Shown here: positions 8,701 through 17,138 of the stretch, in pieces
How the letters are laid out: the number at the start of each line of letters is the position of its first letter
How positions within the stretch are numbered: position 1 is the first letter of the stretch
Assembly: GCF_030816195.1 (NCBI RefSeq)
Contig: NZ_JAUSXS010000001.1
Location: 5,975,501-6,039,500, forward strand
Length of the DNA stretch: 64,000 nucleotides
Direction: 5' to 3'
Source of the DNA: Pseudomonas sp. W4I3
Lineage (GTDB): Bacteria; Pseudomonadota; Gammaproteobacteria; Pseudomonadales; Pseudomonadaceae
Position numbers and translations under genes: made by a program
The notes under the pieces: model-generated
Told to the model about the DNA's origin: nothing
Database searches by the model: none
What the model saw: the letters and a program-made list of their open reading frames with translations, nothing else

Positions 8701-10108
8701 GCGCGCACGCCTGGGCGGTTTCGGCCCACTGACGCTGGCCGAGATCGCCGCGCCCCTGGCGTTGCCGCCCGCCACTGTTGCCCAGGCGTTGGGGCGGCTG
8801 GAACTGGAAGGTTATGTGCTGCGCGGGCACTTCAGCCCCGGCGCCGTTGAGGAGCAATGGTGCGAACGGCATCTGCTGGCGCGCATTCATCGCTACACGG
8901 TCAAGCGCCTGCGCCGGGAAATCGAACCGGTGGCGCTGCAGGACTTCATGCGTTTTCTGTTCGACTGGCAGCACCTGTCCGACAGCACACGTGGCCAGGG
9001 CAGCGCGGTGCTGCCGCAGATCGTCGGCCAGTTCGAAGGCTATGCCGCCGCCACCTCGGCCTGGGACCGTGACCTGCTCAGCGCGCGTATCAAGGATTAC
9101 ACCTCGACCTGGCTGGATGACTTGTGCCGCAGCGGCAAGCTGGTGTGGACGCGCCTGAGCCACAAGGCCAGCGCCATCGCCTTGCGCAGCACGCCCATCG
9201 TGCTCTTGCCGCGCAGCCAGGTGCCACTGTGGAGCGGGCTGACCGAACAGACGGACAGCACGACGCTGTCGCCCAAGGCGCAAAAAGTCCATCTGGCCCT
9301 GCGCGAACAGGGCGCGCTGTTTTTCGATGAACTGGTGCACGAAGCCCATCTGCTGCGCAGCGAACTGGAGACCGCCCTGCAGGAGCTGGTCGGCGCGGGT
9401 TTGGTCAATGCCGACAGCTTCGCCGGCCTGCGCGCCCTGACCACGCCCGCCAGCAAACGCCAGGCACGCAGCAGCCGGCGGGGGCGCGGCGCCTTTATCG
9501 GTGGCATGGATGACGCCGGGCGCTGGGCCTTGATTCGCCGCGCACCGAATGCCGCCGGCGCGCATTCGGCCGAGACCCTGGAGCATGTGGCAATGACCCT
9601 GCTGCGTCGCTATGGCGTGGTGTTCTGGCGCTTGCTGGAGCGCGAGGCGGACTGGCTGCCGAGTTGGCGCGAATTGTTGCGCACCTTTCACCGCCTGGAA
9701 GCACGGGGCGAGATTCGCGGCGGGCGGTTTGTCAGTGGCCTGGCGGGGGAACAGTTCGCGCTGCCGGAGGCGATTGCGGTGCTGCGCGAAGTGCGGCGAC
9801 GGCCCCATGACGGGAGCCTGATCGCAGTGTGCGGCGCAGACCCGCTGAACCTGGTGGGCACGCTGTTACCGGGGAGCAAAGTGCCGGCGGTGAGTGGCAA
9901 TCGGATTGTGTATCGGGACGGGGTACCGGCGGCGGTGATGGTGGGCGGCAAGCAGCAGATTTTGTCGCAGGTGGATCAGCAGGGCGGTGCAGGAGAAGTT
10001 GGTCAGGCGTTGAGTTTGAGGGCCCTATCGGGGGCAAGCCCCCTCCCACATTTTGATTTGCGAACCCCATCAATTGTGGGAGGAGGCTTGCCCCCGATGA
10101 GGCCATGA
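5765..10108 (+). CDS. lhr: Lhr-type DEAD/DEAH helicase
   Basis: A 1447-residue superfamily 2 helicase. Walker A APTGSGKT (50-57), the DEIH box (177-180) and LSATQKP define RecA domain 1. Domain 2 has ATASLELGIDIG and QRVGRSGHQ. The long remainder (winged helix and Lhr core/C-terminal regions) matches bacterial Lhr, which unwinds RNA:DNA and DNA duplexes with 3'-5' polarity and is linked to DNA repair. The chosen ATG follows a GGAGCAGGAGG site; in-frame GTG starts up to 36 bases earlier are possible. The frame does not stop at the natural domain end: the last 25-30 residues are translated from the REP doublet at 10025-10104. Confidence 0.88.
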   Translation: MNLPESTDRALDGFHPAVSTWFRSTFPSVTAAQAQAWPLIRQRRSTLIAAPTGSGKTLTAFLAVLDDLVHQGLANGGQLPDETLVVYVSPLKALSNDIQINLQNPLAGITEHLHKLGLPPLVIRTAVRTGDTPQKDRAQMRKRAPHILVTTPESLYVLLGSDSGRHMLASTRTVIVDEIHAIAAGKRGSHLALSLERLQALCAEPLTRIGLSATQKPIEAVSRFLVGTARECAIVDIGHARPRDLDIEVPKVPLSAVMANDVWDLVYDRLAELAREHRTTLIFVNTRRLAERLARHLSERLGKTAVAAHHGSLAKEMRLDAEQRLKAGELQVLIATASLELGIDIGDVDLVCQISSPGSINGFLQRVGRSGHQVGGTPKGRLFATTRDDLIECAALLDCVRRGELDTLHIPVAPLDVLAQQIIAEVSAREWPEAALLAIIRRAAPYAELDERHYQALLRMLADGYNGRQGIRSAYLHRDAVTHTLRGRRGARLTAVTSGGTIPDNADYSVLLEPQSLNIGSVNEDFAVESIAGDIFQLGNTSYRILRVEAGKVRVEDAHGQPPTIPFWLGEAPGRSHELSAAVARLQGQLDQLLSASPGDLQPAQAWLTGTLGLNRASAEQLLDYLARARLALSALPSQDTLIMERFFDESGGTQLIIHTPFGSRINRAWGLALRKRFCRTFNFELQAAASENAIVLSLSTSHSFALDEVWRYLNSHSAEHLLIQAVLDAPLFGVRWRWNAGVALALPRYTGGRKVAPQIQRMKSEDLIASVFPDQIACLENLAGEREVPDHPLVEQTLDDCLHEAMDSEGWLALLRRMEAGDVRMVSRDLPAPSPMAAEILSARPYTFLDDAPLEERRTQAVLNRRWSDPQSTDDLGALDAEAIAGVREEAWPAPQGLDEMHEALMSLACLAEPELTPQWAEWLQALTQAGRAYPLPNGLWVAVERLSCLQAIYPHNLPLLPGFDEPWTFDEALVEVLRARLGGFGPLTLAEIAAPLALPPATVAQALGRLELEGYVLRGHFSPGAVEEQWCERHLLARIHRYTVKRLRREIEPVALQDFMRFLFDWQHLSDSTRGQGSAVLPQIVGQFEGYAAATSAWDRDLLSARIKDYTSTWLDDLCRSGKLVWTRLSHKASAIALRSTPIVLLPRSQVPLWSGLTEQTDSTTLSPKAQKVHLALREQGALFFDELVHEAHLLRSELETALQELVGAGLVNADSFAGLRALTTPASKRQARSSRRGRGAFIGGMDDAGRWALIRRAPNAAGAHSAETLEHVAMTLLRRYGVVFWRLLEREADWLPSWRELLRTFHRLEARGEIRGGRFVSGLAGEQFALPEAIAVLREVRRRPHDGSLIAVCGADPLNLVGTLLPGSKVPAVSGNRIVYRDGVPAAVMVGGKQQILSQVDQQGGAGEVGQALSLRALSGASPLPHFDLRTPSIVGGGLPPMRP
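10025..10104. repeat. Inward-facing REP doublet overlapping the lhr 3' end
   Basis: Two REP arms, GCAAGCCCCCTCCCAC (10034-10049) and GTGGGAGGAGGCTTGC (10076-10091), are separated by 26 bp. The GTGGG ends point inward, opposite to the arrangement in the array at 4234-4696. The element fills the space between lhr and the convergent channel gene and lies inside the open lhr frame. It may double as a terminator for both genes. Confidence 0.8.
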
Positions 10109-10118
10109 CAGACACCCC

Positions 10119-12209
10119 TTATTGAGGCCTGGGCTGCTCACTCAGCATCACCGCCTCTGGCTCATCCACCTGCGACGTACGCTTGGGCAATAAAACCTGC
10201 TGTGGATAAGTCTGCGCAAAAAACACCTCATCGCAGTTATCCACAAGCTTCTTCAACCGTTGGTTGAACGCACGGCTCACCGCATATTGCCCACCCGACA
10301 CCGTGCGGAACTGCGCGGTCAGCACCACGCCGTTGAGGTCCATCTTGTCGACGCCAAACACCTCCAGCGGGCCTTGCAGGTTGTACTTGAGGAATACGTC
10401 GTCGCGGATCGATTGCCCGGCCTCGCGGATCAGCTCCACCGCTTTGTCCACATCGGTGTCGTAGGTGAACTGCACCGAGAAGAACGCATACGCAAACTGC
10501 CGCGACTGGTTGGTGACGGCCTTGATCTGCCCGAACGGCACCGAATGCACAAAGCCCTTGCCGTCGCGCAGGCGCAGGGTGCGGATGGTCAGGCCTTCGA
10601 CGGTGCCGGCATGGCCGGAGTCGAGCACCACCCAGTCGCCGATCGACAGCGTGTCTTCGATGATGATGAACAGGCCGGTGATCACGTCCTGCACCAATTG
10701 CTGGGAGCCAAAACCGATGGCCAGGCCGACCACACCAGCGCCCGCCAGCAGCGGCGCAACGTTGATGCCCAGGTTGGCCATGGTGGTGATTGCACAAATC
10801 ACCACCAGGATAATCTTCACCGCGTTACGCAGCAGCGGCAGGATGGTTTTCACGCGGGTGCTGGGCTGGCGGCTGGAGCGCTTGTTCACCGGGGGTTTGA
10901 GCGCTTCCTGAATGGCCGTGTCGAGCACCACCCAGAACAGCCAGGTCATCAGCAGGATCAGGCCGATGCTGCTGAGGGAATCGCTGATCGCGCGGCCCAC
11001 CGAGTTGCGCTGGGCAAATTCGAACAACGACACGCCCCAGATACGCCCGAGGATTTCGATAAAGGCGATGGCCATGACGATGCGCAGTATCGCGTGCAAC
11101 AGGCTGAGGAAGCGCTCCTTGTAGGCGCTGCTGCGCTGGATCGCCACCTGGCTGCGAGACTTGAACAGGTGTTGCAGCACGGTGCTGAGAAACACCGTGC
11201 CGATCAGCAGGATCGTGGTGAACAACGCACAGCGCAGGGCCTTTTGGTTGTCGTCGCCGGCACCGATCAGGTTGATCGCCGAGACCAGCACCATCAGCAG
11301 AATCGGCCAGTACCAGAGGCCGGAAAACACCCGCAGTGACTGCTGCAACGCCGGGTGCTTGAGCCGCTGGGCCAGCGGCCGATTACGAATCAGATGCGCC
11401 ACCGGGCGACGCAGGCGCACCACCAGCACGCCGAAGATCACTGTCGCGAACAGGCCGGTAAACACCGCGACGCTGCTGGTGATATTGCCGCCGAACTGGC
11501 GGGCGATTTGCGGGCTGGTCAGCGCGTCGCTGAGGGCGGCAAGAAAACCAATCAGAAACAGCGGCTTGGGGCAGTAGTCGCGAATCAACCGTACGGCCGG
11601 ACGTTTGTGGCCCAGGTTGAACATGACAATGACGCACAACAGGATTGAAGTGGAAAAGATGCCGCTGCTGGTGGCGTAGGCAAAACACAGCGCCAGCGCA
11701 CGCCCCACCGAGTTGGCCAGAAAGTGGCTGACATACAGCGTCAGCGGCAGGCAGATAAGGGCCGGGAGGGTGTAAGGCAGCACGTACCCCAGCACCCCCA
11801 GCAGGCGCCCGCGCCGCCGGAAAAACTCACGCTGGCACAAGCGCCGCACGATCAGGCGCCCCAGCAGCGTCAGCAGCGCAAAGGCGCCGATCCACACGGC
11901 CGACAACAACAGGAAATCCCCCGCCACGCTCCACGGCGAGCGCTGGGCCGTCTGGTTGACCAGGCGCCCGACTTCGTCGGCGGCCCGGTCGGCACGCAGG
12001 CGCCATTCATCAATGAAGTTCTGGTTGAGGTCCAGCTTCTGTTGCACATCATCGATGCTGGAACTGATGGCCCCCAGCAGGCCGCCTTCGACCAGCAATT
12101 CCGGCTTGGCCGGGGTCTCGGGTTCAGGCGCGGTGGCAGCCGCTTGCAATGCGCCGCTGCCGCAGAACAGCAGCGCGCCGAGCAGTAATGCAGTCTTTAT
12201 ATTCAGCAA
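10119..12209 (-). CDS. MscS-family mechanosensitive channel protein
   Basis: A 696-residue inner-membrane protein. It has a signal-like hydrophobic N-terminus, a short periplasmic coil and about ten hydrophobic helices. The MscS core follows: the pore helix and beta domain segment AGVVGLAIGFGSQQLVQD with FIIIEDTLSIGDWV just after. It belongs to the enlarged MscS/YbdG-YnaI-like type, which releases solutes on osmotic downshock. I chose the TTG at 12209 because AAGGAG lies nine bases upstream and the protein then begins with a proper hydrophobic segment. The upstream in-frame extension has no ribosome binding site. Gating properties cannot be told from the sequence. Confidence 0.82.
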   Translation of the reverse strand: MLNIKTALLLGALLFCGSGALQAAATAPEPETPAKPELLVEGGLLGAISSSIDDVQQKLDLNQNFIDEWRLRADRAADEVGRLVNQTAQRSPWSVAGDFLLLSAVWIGAFALLTLLGRLIVRRLCQREFFRRRGRLLGVLGYVLPYTLPALICLPLTLYVSHFLANSVGRALALCFAYATSSGIFSTSILLCVIVMFNLGHKRPAVRLIRDYCPKPLFLIGFLAALSDALTSPQIARQFGGNITSSVAVFTGLFATVIFGVLVVRLRRPVAHLIRNRPLAQRLKHPALQQSLRVFSGLWYWPILLMVLVSAINLIGAGDDNQKALRCALFTTILLIGTVFLSTVLQHLFKSRSQVAIQRSSAYKERFLSLLHAILRIVMAIAFIEILGRIWGVSLFEFAQRNSVGRAISDSLSSIGLILLMTWLFWVVLDTAIQEALKPPVNKRSSRQPSTRVKTILPLLRNAVKIILVVICAITTMANLGINVAPLLAGAGVVGLAIGFGSQQLVQDVITGLFIIIEDTLSIGDWVVLDSGHAGTVEGLTIRTLRLRDGKGFVHSVPFGQIKAVTNQSRQFAYAFFSVQFTYDTDVDKAVELIREAGQSIRDDVFLKYNLQGPLEVFGVDKMDLNGVVLTAQFRTVSGGQYAVSRAFNQRLKKLVDNCDEVFFAQTYPQQVLLPKRTSQVDEPEAVMLSEQPRPQ

Positions 12210-12408
12210 AACACCGGGCTCCTTCAGGGGGGTCTGTAAGGAACTGACGGGTTTGCGCCGTGATCGTTCCCCTGATTCAGCCCACTGCGCCAGCATCTGG
12301 ATCCTCTGCCGTTTGCTTTACCGTCTGTAGGCGCATGGAAACTTTCAGCCGAAGATCGCAGTCATCCCAAAACGCAGGTCAATCGACCTTACATCCACGG
12401 GAGCAAGC

Positions 12409-13335
12409 ATGGCGGCGATTCACATCGGCATTTCCGGCTGGCGCTACACGCCCTGGCGGGGCGATTTCTACCCCGAGGGCTTGACCCAGAAACGCGAGTT
12501 GCAGTTTGCGTCACGCGCCGTCAACGCTATCGAAATCAATGGTTCGTTCTACGCGCTGCAAACGCCCAAGCGCTACGCCGAGTGGTATGCCGACACGCCT
12601 GAGGGGTTCGTGTTCAGCGTCAAGGCCCCCCGCTACATCACGCACATCCTGCGCCTGCGGGATGTGCACAAGCCCATGGCGAACTTCTTCGCGTCCGGGG
12701 TATTGGAGCTCAAGGAAAAGCTCGGGCCGATCCTTTGGCAATTTCCGCCCAGCTTCAAGTTCGACCCGGATTTATTCGAAGCCTTCCTCGCCGAACTACC
12801 CACCACCACCCAGCAGGCCGCCGCCCTTGCCCACCAGCATGAGCCACGCCTGAATGGCAAGGCGAGCATGAAAGCCTATGGCAAGCAGCCCTTGCGCCAT
12901 GCCGTGGAAATTCGCCACACCAGTTTCGCTGTGCCTGAGTTTGTGCAGTTGCTGGACAAATACGGCGTCGCCCTGGTGGTGGCGGACACGGCCGGCAAGT
13001 GGCCGTATGCCGAAGACGTCACCGCCAACTTCATGTACCTGCGCCTGCATGGCGACAAGCAACTTTATGCCAGCGGTTACACCGACGATGCGCTCAAGCG
13101 CTGGGGCGACCGCATTGAGCGTTGGCAGCACGGCAAACAGCCCGCGGATGCGCAGTTGATCGACCCAACACACAAGCCGCGCGCGCGCAAACAGCGCGAC
13201 GTGTTCTGCTTTTTCGATAATGACATCAAGGTGCGCGCACCTTTCGATGCCCGCCAACTATTGCAGCGCTTCGGGCTGGATAAGCACCTGGCGACTGAGC
13301 CGGGGCGACTGCCCGAGCCGGGAGTGATGCCATGA
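12409..13335 (+). CDS. DUF72 (YecE-like) protein
   Basis: A 308-residue soluble protein of the DUF72 family, a TIM-barrel fold. Hallmarks are the opening IGISGWRYTPWRGDFYP, NAIEINGSFYALQ and FSVKAPRYITH, and later VEIRHTSF and TANFMYLRLHG. A GGGAGC site precedes the ATG at 12409. It is the first gene of a run of four genes whose ends overlap, so it is probably co-translated with ybhP. The function of DUF72 is not established. The operon suggests a link with stress or membrane upkeep, but that is inference. Confidence 0.85.
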   Translation: MAAIHIGISGWRYTPWRGDFYPEGLTQKRELQFASRAVNAIEINGSFYALQTPKRYAEWYADTPEGFVFSVKAPRYITHILRLRDVHKPMANFFASGVLELKEKLGPILWQFPPSFKFDPDLFEAFLAELPTTTQQAAALAHQHEPRLNGKASMKAYGKQPLRHAVEIRHTSFAVPEFVQLLDKYGVALVVADTAGKWPYAEDVTANFMYLRLHGDKQLYASGYTDDALKRWGDRIERWQHGKQPADAQLIDPTHKPRARKQRDVFCFFDNDIKVRAPFDARQLLQRFGLDKHLATEPGRLPEPGVMP

Positions 13336-14108
13336 CACAGCCAGAATTGATCCCCATCACGCCGACCGCCGCCGTCACTCGTTTCACCGTGCTGACGGTG
13401 AATATCCACAAGGGCTTCACCGCCTTGAACCGACGTTTCATCCTGCCCGAACTGCGCGAAGCGGTGCGCAGTGTCGGTGCCGACATGGTGTTCCTCCAGG
13501 AAATCCACGGCACCCACGAGCGCCACCCTCAGCGTTACAGCGACTGGCCGAAGATGCCGCAGTACGAGTTCCTCGCCGACAGCATCTGGCCGCAATTCGC
13601 CTACGGGCGCAACGCGGTGTACCCCCACGGCGATCACGGCAACGCGTTGCTGTCCAAATTCCAGATCATCCGTTACGACAACCTCGACATCTCGCAAAGC
13701 GGCCATGAAAACCGTGGCCTGCTGCATTGCGTGTTGCGCCTGCCAGGCAGCGGGCAGGAAGTGCATGCGATCTGCATTCACTTGGGCTTGCGGGAAGTGC
13801 ACCGCCAGCAGCAACTGCGCTTGCTGGAGCAGCGCATCAGCGAAATTCCGGCTGACGCACCGCTGGTGGTGGCCGGCGATTTCAACGACTGGCGCCAGCG
13901 CGCCGATCTCAGCCAAAGCGGTCTCCGGGAAGTCTTCGTGCACACCCACGGCAAGCCTGCGCGTACATTTCCGGCGCGCCTGCCGCTGTTGCCGCTGGAC
14001 CGCATTTACGTGCGTAACCTGACCGTGCATAACCCCCGCGTACTGACCACGCGCCCCTGGTCGCATCTTTCTGACCATGTGCCGCTGTCGGTGGAGATTG
14101 AGCTATGA
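13332..14108 (+). CDS. ybhP: Endonuclease/exonuclease/phosphatase family protein (YbhP-like)
   Basis: A 258-residue enzyme of the DNase I/EEP fold. Metal and catalytic motifs are visible in order: VNIHKGF, FLQEIHG, GDFNDWR, and the closing LSDHVPL with the general-base His. Substrates in this superfamily range from nucleic acids to phosphoinositides and sphingomyelin. Next to a cardiolipin synthase gene, a lipid phosphate substrate is plausible but not shown. It overlaps the DUF72 stop by four bases and its own stop overlaps the clsB start by four bases. The order ybhP-clsB-ybhN is the same as in E. coli. Confidence 0.82.
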   Translation: MTQPELIPITPTAAVTRFTVLTVNIHKGFTALNRRFILPELREAVRSVGADMVFLQEIHGTHERHPQRYSDWPKMPQYEFLADSIWPQFAYGRNAVYPHGDHGNALLSKFQIIRYDNLDISQSGHENRGLLHCVLRLPGSGQEVHAICIHLGLREVHRQQQLRLLEQRISEIPADAPLVVAGDFNDWRQRADLSQSGLREVFVHTHGKPARTFPARLPLLPLDRIYVRNLTVHNPRVLTTRPWSHLSDHVPLSVEIEL

Positions 14109-15367
14109 ACGTTGCTGTAGAACATATCGCCACCGACCAGCCGCCGGAGGATGCCAAGGCACGTGACCTGGATTACGGCTGGCAGAGCGGCAACCGTATC
14201 GAGTTGCTGGAAAACGGCGAGGCTTACTTTCCCAAGGTGTTCGAGGCCATGCGCGCGGCACAGCGGGAGATTCTGCTGGAGACCTTTATCCTCTTCGAAG
14301 ACAAGGTCGGCTTTGAGCTCAAAGACATCCTGATCGAAGCGGCGCAACGCGGCGTAAAGGTAGTGGCCAGCCTTGATGGCTTTGGTTGCGGCGAATTGAG
14401 CGCCTCCTTTTTGCGCGAGCTGGCCGAGGCCGGGGTGGCGGTGCAGATGTTCGATCCGGCCTCGAAGGTATTGGGTATTCGCACCAACTGGTTCCGCCGC
14501 CTGCACCGCAAAATCGTGGTGGTGGATGCCGCTGTGGCGTTTATTGGCGGCATCAATTTTTCCGCCGACCACTTGGGCGATTTCGGCCCTGAGGCCAAGC
14601 AGGATTATGCGGTACAGATCGTTGGACCGGCGGTGGCCGACCTGCACCACTTCGCCTTGGCGCAAAGCGGTCGCCAGGTGCGCACGCGGCGTGCTTGGCG
14701 GCGGCGCCCGCAACGCCCTGGGCTGTCGGCAACGTCGAATGAAGACGGCCTGGTCCGCTTGATTTATCGCGACAACGTGCAGCATCGCGACGACATCGAA
14801 GAAGCCTATATCGACGCCTTGAGCAAAGCCCGCACGCGGGCGGTGATTGCCAACGCGTACTTCTTCCCCGGCTACCGCCTGCTGCGCGAGATCCGCAACG
14901 CCGCGCGCCGTGGCGTGCACGTTCAACTGATCATGCAAGGCCAGCCGGATGTGCTGCTGGCCAAGCTGGCGGCGCGCATGCTTTATGACTACTTGCTCAA
15001 GGATGGCGTGGTGATTCACGAATATTGCCAGCGCCCGCTGCACGGCAAGGTGGCGTTGGTGGACGACGACTGGAGCACCGTGGGCTCGAGCAACCTGGAC
15101 CCGTTGAGCCTGGCATTGAACCTGGAAGCCAATGTGCTGATTCGCGATCGGGCCTTCAATCAGCAGCTGTACGCAAGCCTGGAAGCGCTGGCCAGGGACC
15201 ATTGCCAGACCATGCCGGAAAAGCGCAAACCGCGCCTGTGGTTGTGGCGGCTGACCGTGGGTTTCCTGGTATTTCATGTGATGCGCCACTTCCCGGTGCT
15301 GACCGGCTGGCTACCGGCGCACAAGCCGCGCTTGAAACCCATCGAGAGTGCGGCCCATGACGTCTGA
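14105..15367 (+). CDS. clsB: Cardiolipin synthase B (phospholipase D family)
   Basis: A 420-residue enzyme of the phospholipase D superfamily. Two HxKx4D motifs are present: LHRKIVVVD (H134, K136, D141) and LHGKVALVD (H313, K315, D320). Each is followed by the usual GG/GSSN segment. ClsB (YbhO) joins phosphatidylglycerol with another lipid to make cardiolipin at the inner membrane and can also use phosphatidylethanolamine derivatives. A hydrophobic patch near the C-terminus could aid membrane binding. Its start overlaps the ybhP stop and its stop overlaps the ybhN start, so the genes are coupled. The symbol follows the E. coli orthologue. Confidence 0.87.
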   Translation: MNVAVEHIATDQPPEDAKARDLDYGWQSGNRIELLENGEAYFPKVFEAMRAAQREILLETFILFEDKVGFELKDILIEAAQRGVKVVASLDGFGCGELSASFLRELAEAGVAVQMFDPASKVLGIRTNWFRRLHRKIVVVDAAVAFIGGINFSADHLGDFGPEAKQDYAVQIVGPAVADLHHFALAQSGRQVRTRRAWRRRPQRPGLSATSNEDGLVRLIYRDNVQHRDDIEEAYIDALSKARTRAVIANAYFFPGYRLLREIRNAARRGVHVQLIMQGQPDVLLAKLAARMLYDYLLKDGVVIHEYCQRPLHGKVALVDDDWSTVGSSNLDPLSLALNLEANVLIRDRAFNQQLYASLEALARDHCQTMPEKRKPRLWLWRLTVGFLVFHVMRHFPVLTGWLPAHKPRLKPIESAAHDV

Positions 15368-16310
15368 AAAAAACGGCTCACGGTTCCAGCGCTGGAAGAA
15401 ACCCCTGACCATTGCGTTCTTCCTGTTGCTGATCGCGCTTTTCACCTTGCTTGCCCGACGCATCGACTGGAGCGAAGTGCTGCACACCTTGAGCGAATTC
15501 AAAGTGCGCACCTTGCTGATCGCCAGCGCGCTGACCCTGTGCAGCTTTATCGTCTACGCCTGCTTCGACCTGATCGGCCGCACCTACATTCGCCAGCCCC
15601 TGCGCTGGAAGCAGATCCTGCCGGTGGGCATTATCAGCTACGCGTTCAACCTCAACCTCAGCGCCTGGGTGGGCGGCATCGCGATGCGTTATCGGCTGTA
15701 CTCGCGGCTGGGGGTGAGCACCGGCAATATCGCCAAGATCCTCGGGCTGAGCCTGGCCACCAACTGGTTCGGCTACATGGCGTTGGCCGGTGCGGTGTTC
15801 AGCAGTGGGCTGGTGACCATGCCGCCGGGTTGGAAGATCAGCACCACGGCATTGCAAGGCATCGGCGCGCTGCTGGTACTGGCCAGCCTGGGTTACCTGG
15901 CCGCCTGCCGGTTTTCGAAAAAACGCGCGTGGACGATTCGCGGCATGGAGATCAACCTGCCGTCGCTGCGCATGGCGTGTTTGCAGTTGATGTTGGGCGC
16001 GTTGAACTGGTCACTGATGGCAGCGGTGATTTTTACCCTGCTGCCGGCGAAACTCGATTACCCGCTGGTGCTCGGGGTGCTGCTGATCAGCGCAATTGCC
16101 GGTGTGCTCACGCATATTCCGGCCGGGCTGGGCGTGCTGGAAGCGGTATTCATCGGCCTGCTGCAGCATGAGGCGTCACGCGGCAGTTTGCTGGCGGGGT
16201 TGATTGCTTATCGGGCGATCTACTTTATTTGCCCGCTGCTGATCGCGCTGGTGATGTACCTGGCGGTGGAGGCCAAGGCCAAGGCGCTGCGGGTGAAGAA
16301 GACCGCCTGA
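15357..16310 (+). CDS. ybhN: YbhN-like membrane protein (LPG synthase TM region family)
   Basis: A 317-residue integral membrane protein with about eight hydrophobic helices. It resembles the N-terminal flippase-like part of lysylphosphatidylglycerol synthases (UPF0104). It lacks the aminoacyl-transferase domain, so it probably handles lipid translocation or helps ClsB rather than modifying lipids. The conserved GVLTHIPAGLGVLEAVF segment near 250 is typical. The ATG at 15357 lies inside the end of clsB (11-bp overlap); a GTG nine bases earlier is a less likely start. It is the last gene of the operon and is followed by a strong hairpin. Confidence 0.82.
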   Translation: MTSEKNGSRFQRWKKPLTIAFFLLLIALFTLLARRIDWSEVLHTLSEFKVRTLLIASALTLCSFIVYACFDLIGRTYIRQPLRWKQILPVGIISYAFNLNLSAWVGGIAMRYRLYSRLGVSTGNIAKILGLSLATNWFGYMALAGAVFSSGLVTMPPGWKISTTALQGIGALLVLASLGYLAACRFSKKRAWTIRGMEINLPSLRMACLQLMLGALNWSLMAAVIFTLLPAKLDYPLVLGVLLISAIAGVLTHIPAGLGVLEAVFIGLLQHEASRGSLLAGLIAYRAIYFICPLLIALVMYLAVEAKAKALRVKKTA

Positions 16311-16311
16311 C

Positions 16312-16347
16312 ACCTGTGGTGAGGGAGCTTGCTCCCTCACCACAGGT
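16312..16347. repeat. Perfect 36-bp palindrome (REP-like hairpin, probable terminator)
   Basis: ACCTGTGGTGAGGGAGC (16312-16328) pairs perfectly with 16331-16347 around a TT loop. The core GTGAGGGAGCTTGCTCCCTC is another recurrent Pseudomonas REP type. It lies two bases after the ybhN stop and 36 bp from the end of the convergent hydrolase gene, so it can end both transcripts even without a T run. Confidence 0.7.
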
Positions 16348-16382
16348 TACTTCTCGTTCCCGCTACTCCAGGTACAGATGAA

Positions 16383-17138
16383 TCATTGCGACTGAATGAT
16401 GCTCAACCGTTCCCCCACCACCATCTCGGTAATCCAGCTCACCAGGATCGAGGTGTAGGCCTGCTGCGACACCGGATCGCTCAGGGAATGGTCGGCGCCA
16501 TCGATGATGCGGTGGGTCAGGGAATGGGTTTGCTGGCACGCCGCGCGGTAACTCATGATGGTGGCGTGGGGCACATGGTCGTCGGTTTCCGATTCGACAA
16601 TCAGCACGTCACCGGTAAATTTCGCGCAAGCATGCAAGGCGCGGTTGGTTTCGGCCTGGACCAGCGTGCTGCGGTAATCCATCAAGTCGACTTTATCCAG
16701 GTCACGCTTGGGCTTGAGCCACTCCTGATCGCGGTACAACGCGGGCACACGCAGCGCCAGCCAGCGCACCGGGCGCAACGAGGTGAGGATCGCCGCCAGG
16801 TAGCCGCCGTAGCTGGTGCCCACCACCGCCACCGCCGAAGTGTCGATCGCCGGGTGGGACAGCAGGCGGTCGTAGGCGGCGAGCAGGTCGCGCAGGTTGT
16901 CTTCACGGGTTACGCGCGAGAGCGGGATGCCGGTGCCGGCATGGCCGCGCAGGTCGAAGGTCAAACACACACAACCGAGCCCCGCGATGCCTTTGGCGCG
17001 TTCGAGGTCGCGCTCCTGGCTACCGCCCCAGCCGTGTACGAATAACACGCCCGGCACTTTGGATTTGGGGCTCAGGAAGGTCCCGCTCATCTGTTCCTCG
17101 TCTATATCGATCGCAATGCTCTCGCTTCTAGCCGTCAT
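16383..17138 (-). CDS. Alpha/beta hydrolase
   Basis: A 251-residue alpha/beta hydrolase of the dienelactone hydrolase/S9 peptidase-like type. The oxyanion motif HGWGG lies at 35-39 and the nucleophile elbow GTSYGG has Ser at about 109. The acid is in ESETDDH and the His in DGADHS. There is no signal peptide, so it is cytoplasmic. The ATG at 17138 overlaps the last codons of the DUF3182 gene by 11 bp (TTATGACGGCTAG), so the two are translationally coupled. The substrate is unknown. Confidence 0.8.
   Translation of the reverse strand: MTARSESIAIDIDEEQMSGTFLSPKSKVPGVLFVHGWGGSQERDLERAKGIAGLGCVCLTFDLRGHAGTGIPLSRVTREDNLRDLLAAYDRLLSHPAIDTSAVAVVGTSYGGYLAAILTSLRPVRWLALRVPALYRDQEWLKPKRDLDKVDLMDYRSTLVQAETNRALHACAKFTGDVLIVESETDDHVPHATIMSYRAACQQTHSLTHRIIDGADHSLSDPVSQQAYTSILVSWITEMVVGERLSIIQSQ

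Noticed and set aside
7502..9808. 768-codon minus-strand frame inside lhr
   Set aside because: Shadow of the helicase gene; no domain visible.
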